Source of the DNA: Heliocidaris erythrogramma
Taxonomy: Eukaryota > Echinodermata > Echinoidea > Camarodonta > Echinometridae
DNA: 64,000 nt
Assembly: GCA_025617745.1 (NCBI GenBank)
Contig: CM046861.1
Coordinates: 14,686,283-14,750,282 of the forward strand
Direction: 5' to 3'
Below, piece by piece: positions 13,301-22,300 of this stretch. Below the pieces are notes generated by a model. The model was not told the DNA's origin. It ran no database searches and saw nothing but the letters and a program-made list of their open reading frames with translations. Position numbers and translations under genes: made by a program. Every line of letters begins with the position of its first letter. Positions within the stretch are counted from its first letter, which is position 1.

Positions 13301-16300
13301 TGACTAAACCAATTTTGAGAAATTGTGATATCAAATAGGACGATTTGATATTGCAGGATACTTGGGAGATAAACCCCATAGCTCTAATACACGACAGGAA
13401 ATCACAATTTCCATAGGGTTGTACACAAACTACTACACAGTTCTTTCTAATAGGCAGTTTATTACATGGTTTGTGATTGTTTATGTTATAATAGTCGAAG
13501 AGGATGGTAAAATGACAGGCAAAAAGAAGCAAAAAAAAATAAAATTTATGGACCACCGGGGATCGAACCTGGTTCACCGGAATGGGAGGCAAGTGCTTTG
13601 ACCAATAGATCAAAATATTTCCCATAGAGGATAACACGTCCACGAAAAACGGGATTCTCAAATCACATTTTGTACTTAAAAATTGGGCATGATCCATACC
13701 TTTGATCAAAAATTGGAGACCACACTCATAAAAGCTTATAGTCTCAGCTACAACATATTAAAATCTAGAAGGAAATAGACCAAAAATAACTGAGATACTG
13801 CTCAGAGAACAATGTCATGTAGATTCATGATTCGAAAAAAAATCATCTTCCATAGACATAACACGCAAATAGGGAAAATTCTGACATCACATCTTTGATT
13901 GAAAATTTCACTATGAAGACGTCATCAAAATGAAAAATGGTGGCAACTGATCTGGTAGAGAATTGTCTCAGCTATAACATATCAAAATTCGGGAGAAAAT
14001 TGACCACCTACATGTATTACTGAATTATTATCAAATGAATACAAAAATGATGACGTCATTTTTTAAAAATCATTTTTTTTTTAAATTCATATGCGAATAT
14101 GACGGCAGCATATGCACCCCCTAGGCCTACAGTTTTTCTCCTTCAGTTGTCTCTTTTATCAAATGAAATTCAATGTAAGACTTAAAGAATACATAAACAT
14201 GTGTCTGATTAAAATGAAAGAAGTAAAAATGGCAATTAATTTTTATTTGTAATTTCATTTTTAAATTATGGAGTTAGACTATATATACTAGTTTACATAA
14301 AAAATGAATTCCATACACAGAAAGATATGGATCATTATTTTTCATTTAAAAAAAAAAGACTGATATGCAAGAATATAGGTAAAGCGCTTTACATTTTTAA
14401 ATATTTAAGTAAATTATTATTTTTTTATTTTGCGTCAATATTTTCACTACTTTAATTCATTATAAACGACTGATCTGGAAGTCTACGAAAAATTAGTTTT
14501 ATTTAATTTTCAATCTGTACCTTCAATTTTGATTATTTCAATTTGTGTAAGACTAGTTTACGTCAATGGTGTAAGAATGTCTATTCCTTAAATTCGATTA
14601 TAAACAACTGATGTGGAAGACTAGTTAACGCACCCGCGTTGACGCGCCACTCCGTTCTCAACGCACCCTTTCGAGACAAGCGGGGGGGGCTTTTCTCGAA
14701 AGGGTGCGTTGAACGCTCCCCACTGCGCCACGCCGCACCCTTTCGAGATAAGCCGTCAGTCAAAGTGGCTGAATTAACTACTTAGCAACTAAGAGGAGAA
14801 ATAGACATGACTTGTAACATACTTACACATGCTTTCTTTAAAAAGCAGTCTGGTAAAATAAGCCATGGAACCTGAACCTTCAACTAACTCTAACACAATT
14901 TTAGTCTGATAGTGTTCAAGTACAAATTTTAGGTCTGGTGACATACCAGTAGATTGGGTCCACATGTATACTGTCAGAAATGTATTGGATCTAACATGTG
15001 ATTCCGACCCATTAGGATAAATTTGAGCACCCTACATTTGCTTCATAGACCAATTGATTCTATCACTAATGGAATGGAATCCAAAAGTTCAACCCTGGAT
15101 CAAACTAAAAACCCTCACTGTTACAACCCTAAGTTTATGCCTTTGACAAAATAAAGACTGAAGGAATTGTCGCTGCAGCATATACATGTACATGCCTGAG
15201 CACCTGCTCAGATTGAAGTTAACTGCTGGTGCATGTCTGAGGAAAGTGTCTTAACCATAAACATCAAAACAGTGACAGGTATCTTTTTAGCTGTGCCACA
15301 GAACTTAACCATACCCACAGCAGTACAGAGTTTTGTTATGGTCTTTAATCAGTTTCCCCTCCTCAATTTCGTGACAGAAGTTCTTATTTTCCACTCCTAC
15401 ATGTGTACATGTACATAGTAAACATTGAAATGTTTAAAATATTAAATGAAGCAATGTGAATGAAAATTTATAAGAAAAACTGTCAATTTGTACATGAAAA
15501 TAGTGATTATATTTTTAATGGCACGTTGCCAATTTAATGATTAGTTACAATTAAATCGTTCTTATTCGTGAATGGTACAGTGTACTCCATTGGAAATAGA
15601 CTCAAAATTTCTGTCATTTTTGCTCTTTCTACGGTACTCATTTATAATATGTAATTCTGAGCATTCTGGATCAAATGGAGGCAGTGTACTGCTACAGGTT
15701 AAATCAATAAATCATTCTGCTGAAAATGTTCAACAGAAATGTCAAATCTTTAATTTTTACACCAGAGTTACTTGCGCCTAAACAGACTAGGGCTCTGCAT
15801 GATGGTGAAGCAAACTAAAAAGTTGGTGAACAGCATTCAAGCAGAATATGGCGCCGTTGTTCAGCACAGGAAGAACCTGATGGAGGACTACAAATTGGCC
15901 AAGGAGGAACTCTTTCAGTCTGCTGACTGGGAAGATGTGACCGATTGGGAGGAAGGTACAAAAATATTAACCTGGTGACTGCGCTGAAAGGGGAAGTCCA
16001 GTCCACCACAATACTCACTTGATTTGAATGAATACAGAAAAATTAGAGAACAGAGGAGTGAAAGTTTGAACACAATCTGTTGAGAAATGAGAAACTTCTG
16101 AATTTTGGAAGTTGAGTTGTAATCTTTCAAACACAAATTGGCAACTCTGTGGCGTATATATATACATGTATATACAACTTTCCAAAATGTATAACTTTCT
16201 TTAATTGCTTTTCCTCTTTCTTTCAGAACAACTTGCCATTAAAGGTACAGTCAAACCTGCTTTAGCAACCACCTGTCTATAAAGACCACAATTTTCATTT

Positions 16301-19300
16301 CCCTTGAACAATGTTTCTCATTGAAATGTTTATTAAAAGAACCTGTCCATAAAGACCACCTGCTCATAAAGACCGTTTTTCTTGTCTCCCATGAGTGGTC
16401 TTTATAGACAGGTTTCACTGTACTTCATCCCTTTTTTGCAGTCCTCAATTTTAAAGTTGTGTATGTATGTGATAGATTACAAAAGAATTATAATTGGAAA
16501 CTTGTACGGATATGAAAAGGATTATAATTAATTGTGCTTTTAAAGTAGGTATTCAAAGAAAATCACAAATATGGCAATTAATGTATCACTAGAAACTGGG
16601 AAGCTTACAGATGGCAATCGTATAAGTTTTATGTCAACTGCGTATCTGATGATTATAAAAACAACACAAATAAAAGCTCTTCTCAGCATCTGGAATATCC
16701 GAAGATTCGCCAGAAATATAGCGATGTTTTGATGTCGTCACACTCGGGATCGATCCTGCTTAAGCAGACGACGTCCTATAATGAATGAACGTAATTGCAA
16801 TGCAATTATTTATCAAATTATAAAGAGTTTGGTGTATTTAAACATGAGCTTATTTCACACCATTATAAAGGGAAAGTGAAACTGATTCTGATAGCTAAAA
16901 CCATTTGATTGTACACAGGAGAAGGGTCAATGATCAATGAAATAAACCCCACTTTCAAATTGAAAAGCCCTCTGAATAATAGCAGGATGGTATCCGTTCC
17001 CTCTTGAAACGCCGAACATGCCCCGGTGCAAGCAGCTGAAAATACAATGGCGTCTTACTTTGTTTACAAGTGACTGATTCCTTTATTTTTTTAACGCTGC
17101 ATTTTTCATCAAAATAATACCATACACAAAGTTAAGAGTGAGGCAACAGACTAACATTAAGACTGACGCTAGCGAAGGAAGAGAAATAAGTGAAGAGGAG
17201 ATGACAAAATAGGCTCTGAAAAATGTGTATAGATGTTATGGGACATCGTCTGCTTTAGACAGGACTGGTCCATGGTGTGTCGTCACACATCTCAGCAGCG
17301 TTCGAGGAGCTCTTCAGCTGCTATATCGGGGGCTGTATTTTACCATTTTATAATTGATAATAATCGTTACTTCAAATGTTTCCAAGCGTTGAATTTGGAT
17401 AACCTTGTTTAATTTATGCCATCTATGCAATAATAAGTATTAAGCCAATATTTAGAATCATTAAAGTTCTACTTTAAGTAAGTAATAACAGTTTGGTAAC
17501 ACTATTTTTTTTCAACTTGAACAAAAATCTAATCGCAAGAACAATGAGCATGATTTTCATTTGGTCACAATCGGTTGTGCACCTTCTTGCGTGTGGTCTG
17601 CAACAGATTTCGCAGAAAATCTTGCATTGCATGCATGGGTCTGCGCATTTTTTCCACTATCTACAGGATGTCTACTATTAAAACATGTGCAAAGTTCCAT
17701 GGAATTTTGTGTAAGTCTGCAAAAGGGATGAAGTACCTTTAAAGTTGGATTTCCTTATAAAAAGTCAGGTTGGGGTAACAATGTTTAAACACATATTCTT
17801 TTGCCCGTATCCATACACTATAGTAAAGGGAATGGAAGTTAGGAAATACATTTAAAATTAAATAAGGAAAAGTAGTTAATCATAAGGACATAAGTGGAGA
17901 AAGAAGCAAATTTGATGATTTTCATGTTCTAAAGTTTTCAATGACAAGGTTGTGTGTCTGGTTGATTTTGAAAGCAGTGCCCGTAGCCTCTGAAACCCAT
18001 CCTACTGAGGGCTCTGTGAGCCAAGAAGATGATCTCACAACACCCGCATCATCTCCAATTGATGACAGCGAGATGCAAATTGATGATGGTGTTGATGGAG
18101 GTAATGTATGTGTTGTCTATTAAACTTCGCATACTTACTCTTACTTACTCTTACTCCATAATTTATACATTTCCTATTGCTTTGATAAGAAACATATTAA
18201 CTTTAAGTATTAAATGTTAAATCAATAAAAAATAAAGGAAGAAATTACCATAATGATAATTATTAATTACCAGGAAGAGGGAGGGATAGTTTGTACTCAC
18301 TCTATCATTAATATAAATATATATGAGATTGAAAGGATAAATACCAAATTAAAAGACAAATAAGAGGGAGAAAGGGGGGGAATGTTACACATGTAGCATG
18401 CTGTCAATTTTAAATGCTTATAATTTTGATTATGCAATCAAGTCTATTTTCTTTGGATTGTGTGTTTATTCTAGTGCCAGCAGCCCCTCCATCCCACCAG
18501 GCAGAGAGTCCTCTGAATCTAAATGATGATCACATGACCACTGCATCATCGTCATCCATTGATAAAGGTGAGATGCATATTGATGACGATGTCAATGATT
18601 AATGATATCAGCACTACTGCTGCTTCAATAATACAAATGTTACTGCCACTTCAACTGCTAGGCCTACAACTGCTACTACCTATACTACTAGTATAGTACT
18701 ACCACCTCAATCTCTGCCACTACCGCTACAGCTAACTCTTACACTACTAATAAATGGTTGTAAGATTAATCAGTCACCTGTGTACCATCCAAGAATACCA
18801 GTAGTTCATCATATTATTGATTCGCCTGGCTATTGTTTTGTTTAAGTGATTGCTTTCAAAATATAAAGTTTGTGTAGAGGTTTAATCCACATGATGTACT
18901 GTTGGGCAATCAAAACATTCTTTTTTGTGGTCCAGTTTGCAAAAGTACATGTATTTGTAGAGTCATGATTCTGATGATGCCCTACGGGCGAAAATTTGAA
19001 TTCTTTCATGTCTTGATGGTTGTATCATTTATCATTGACTTTTGTGTATTTTTCATCAACTGACGCAGGACATTTATTTGTTATTTTTTCATGTACAGTC
19101 ATATACATTTTGCACAACATGATCTTTCATTACTGCCCCAAGTTGAATTTATCAATCTACGATAGTGTCTAGGTTTCCTGGGTCCAGTTTCGCCAAACTG
19201 TCATTTTAATTTAAAGTAATGACAGTTTCCAGAAACTGATCCCTGGCTTGCAACCCACGTAAAATACACGTAAAGTGCCCTATTAAGTTCAGTTGGCATT

Positions 19301-22300
19301 TAATTCCCCTCTGAACATTTTCTGGCAGATGGCATCACCGACGATTCCACCAAAGCTCCACAGTTTGGATTTACATTGGCATTTGACATTGTTCATCCAA
19401 CGACCAGACCACGAGCTAATTCCAATTTCGGGAAATACAAGAAGCAGTTAAGCCTGATCCAGGCCTACGGTGCGATCGATCGTGTCCCATGCTTGAACCT
19501 CAGTGATCAGGCTCCATCTGCGGAAGAGCTAGCAAACATCCCGGATAATATATTTTTCCCGACCAGCCAAGACATCAACAAGCTAAGGTAAAGGAATGAA
19601 TCTGCTGTTACTGAATAATTAAAAAAACTTGGGAAGGTTATAGCTTCTCTGTTGAATGTTAAAGTGGGGGTAGGCCATTAAGAAACTGCTTTGCTATGAA
19701 TCAAATTTGAAGAAATGTAAGTTTACAGCCTCTCTGTTGAATGTAAACCTAGCATATGGCAGTGAAATTCACCGGAACTTCTAGACGGAATACCAAACGA
19801 ATTCTTACAAATATCTTTTGAAACAAGAAGAACAACATGAGACTCTATTTAACACGTTTCTTTCAAACATCCTTTTTGCTACCAATACTGTACATGATCT
19901 AATATCGAGAATTGCACACAGGTGAGAGTAACCTTTAAGATATTTCTTTTGAACCAGAACTTTTTTTCCAAAATAGATAATGTTATATGGTTATCACTTT
20001 TGTTACACAGGAATGAGTATCAAGTGATGATCTCACGGATAGTGTTCAAGAACTTTCATTTCTTTAACGATATGGACGTCACAGAACACATCAAGCATCC
20101 CCACCAAGCAGAGATGAAGAAGAAAAGCGTAATGGTAAATATCATCCACCAAGAGCCACTCCGTGACAATTTTCATTTCCTTAGTTTTCGATTAGCACTT
20201 AGATTTGTATCATACAGGTTTTGTGTAAAAGTAGATCATACATGTATGATTATATCTAGGATGCAGGAACATGTATGATAAAATTGGCTTCAAATTATAA
20301 ACAGTCGCAAAAATGGTCTGACGTCACTACGATTTGGAGCCAGTTTGGCTTTTCGTCCAACAGAGAGGCTTGCAATATCTCCAAATTTCGATCTTATTCT
20401 TCATATGATTAATGAGAACCTCGATCAGTAAGATTTTTCGTGTTATAATTGTTCACATCAAACTCCATTGCAAATCCTTCCCTATTTGGATCACATTCAG
20501 AGTGTGTACGTTTTTACTTCCAGGAGCACCTGTCTGTGATAAACGACTACCTGTCTCTAAAGACTACATATTAAAGTTGTTTACATGTACATTAAGCAGT
20601 CTGTCCTGCTGAAATATACTTTAAAGGAACATGTATGTAAAGACCTCTTCTTTTGTCTCCCTTAAGCAGGCTTTATAATACATGTACAGGTCTAACTGCG
20701 GTTTATACAATGATGGAATACCATCATACAAAGGGAATTTTTATGTTCAGTAAAGAATATTTTCATTTTCAGTTGTACATGACTGTTGTTTAACTTATTG
20801 AAAATTCTCAACGCTGCAGGTACCACTGGGAGTCCCAATGGAAAAGGACGAAGGTATGCTAGACATCATAGACATGATAGACGTTGTAGACCATCTGCAG
20901 AAGTTTGCCCCAGGAAAGGAGTCTCCGACAACCGTAGTTCTCTACGGTGATCAGCTGTCTTGTGAGCGAGTCCGTGATGCTATCGTGGCTTGCCATGGTG
21001 AGGACACACCGCGCGGGAGACTGCAAGGGATACATCCCTCTGTACAAGAGTGGCATAAGCAGTTACTTTTGCTTGAGGTACTTGTAAACTTAGGGCTAAT
21101 CTTTGAGTTCTGGGTATGCATGGATTCGTCTGGAGAGAGTAACTGGCTGGAATAATCTGAACTATTCGTCAGGCAATAGCTACATTGTTTGGGCTGGCAA
21201 AGTAATGACAATAAAAAGTGGAAAGCACAAATATTCCAGTACTTGACTTGCACCCGGGAGTATAAATTCATTAAATTTTCTTTAATTTCTTCGCTTTCTA
21301 CTCTACAGAGTAATGTTTTTGCAGATATTACATTTTTTTGTCTTCAGCATTTCGTTTTGTGCCTGCGCCAACCTAAGGTTGTGCCGGATGCATTATGTTT
21401 TTGAGTTGTCCGCCCGTCCCGCTTTCTCGTTAAATGCGATATCTCAAGAACCGTCTGAGGTATGAACTTCAAACTTGGTGCTAGTATGTATCACCATAGG
21501 AAGACGATCTGATTAGATTTTGGGATACTTAAGTCAAAGGTCGCAAAGGTCAATTTCTGAAATTGCAGGTGTTAGCCTCGTTAACGCGATATCTCAAGAA
21601 CCATTTGGGGTATGAACTTCACTTGGTACTAGTATGTATCACCATTGGCAAATGTAGGTCAAAGGTCTCCGAGAGGTTGATATGCATGAAACCCTTAAAG
21701 GGCCGGGGGGTGGAATCCACCCCACCCCCAGACGTTTCTCGCGATATGTCCGCAACGCGCAAAGCAGTCACCATGGCGTTTCATGTTTTTTTCTTTCGAA
21801 TCCCACGCATCTTTTGAGACCAGATTTATGATGTCCGGGCATGCGGTTCCGAAGTTGCCCAACATTTTGTACCTGCACATCAGATTAAGAATTGCTCAAA
21901 AATGTGATTTTATGTACAATTTCAATACAAAATGTGTTTTGGGCCAAAATTTAAATATCTATGAATATTTTTACTTTTAATGATTAAAATTGATTTCCTT
22001 TATGCTGTTTATGATCGCAAAAGTGTCCCCGAAAAATTTCATCAAAAAAGCAACGAAATGCATAAGAAATTTAAAATACAATAAAATACATACATAAATT
22101 CAAGTTAATTTGCTAAGAAAACTGGAAAGAGTGTGTAGACCCAAAATTATTATTTTTTAGCTTTATTTGATGACTTAGAGCAAAATTCTGATTTCATGCA
22201 TAACTAAGCATAATTAATGTAAAATTATTTCGGAGCATTTTACTATACAGTTTTGTAGATTATGTTGTGCCGATTTTCAGCGCGGTCAACGGCCTAGATC

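Larger units (their letters stand above)
13131..15765. other. Intron 2, distal part
   Basis: Non-coding. Holds a tRNA-like relic (13545-13620), palindromic TGACGTCA words near 13214 and 14051, and a strong hairpin at 14659-14711. Ends in TTTAATTTTTACACCAG, a good polypyrimidine tract and acceptor for exon 3. Confidence 0.5.

Noticed and set aside
13210-14060. TGACGTCA words as CRE enhancer sites
   Set aside because: Two or three 8-mers in about 0.9 kb of repeat-like intron, with no further support.
18100-18220. Read-through of exon 5 into the following intron
   Set aside because: The frame soon stops and GTAATG with phase 1 joins cleanly to exon 6.
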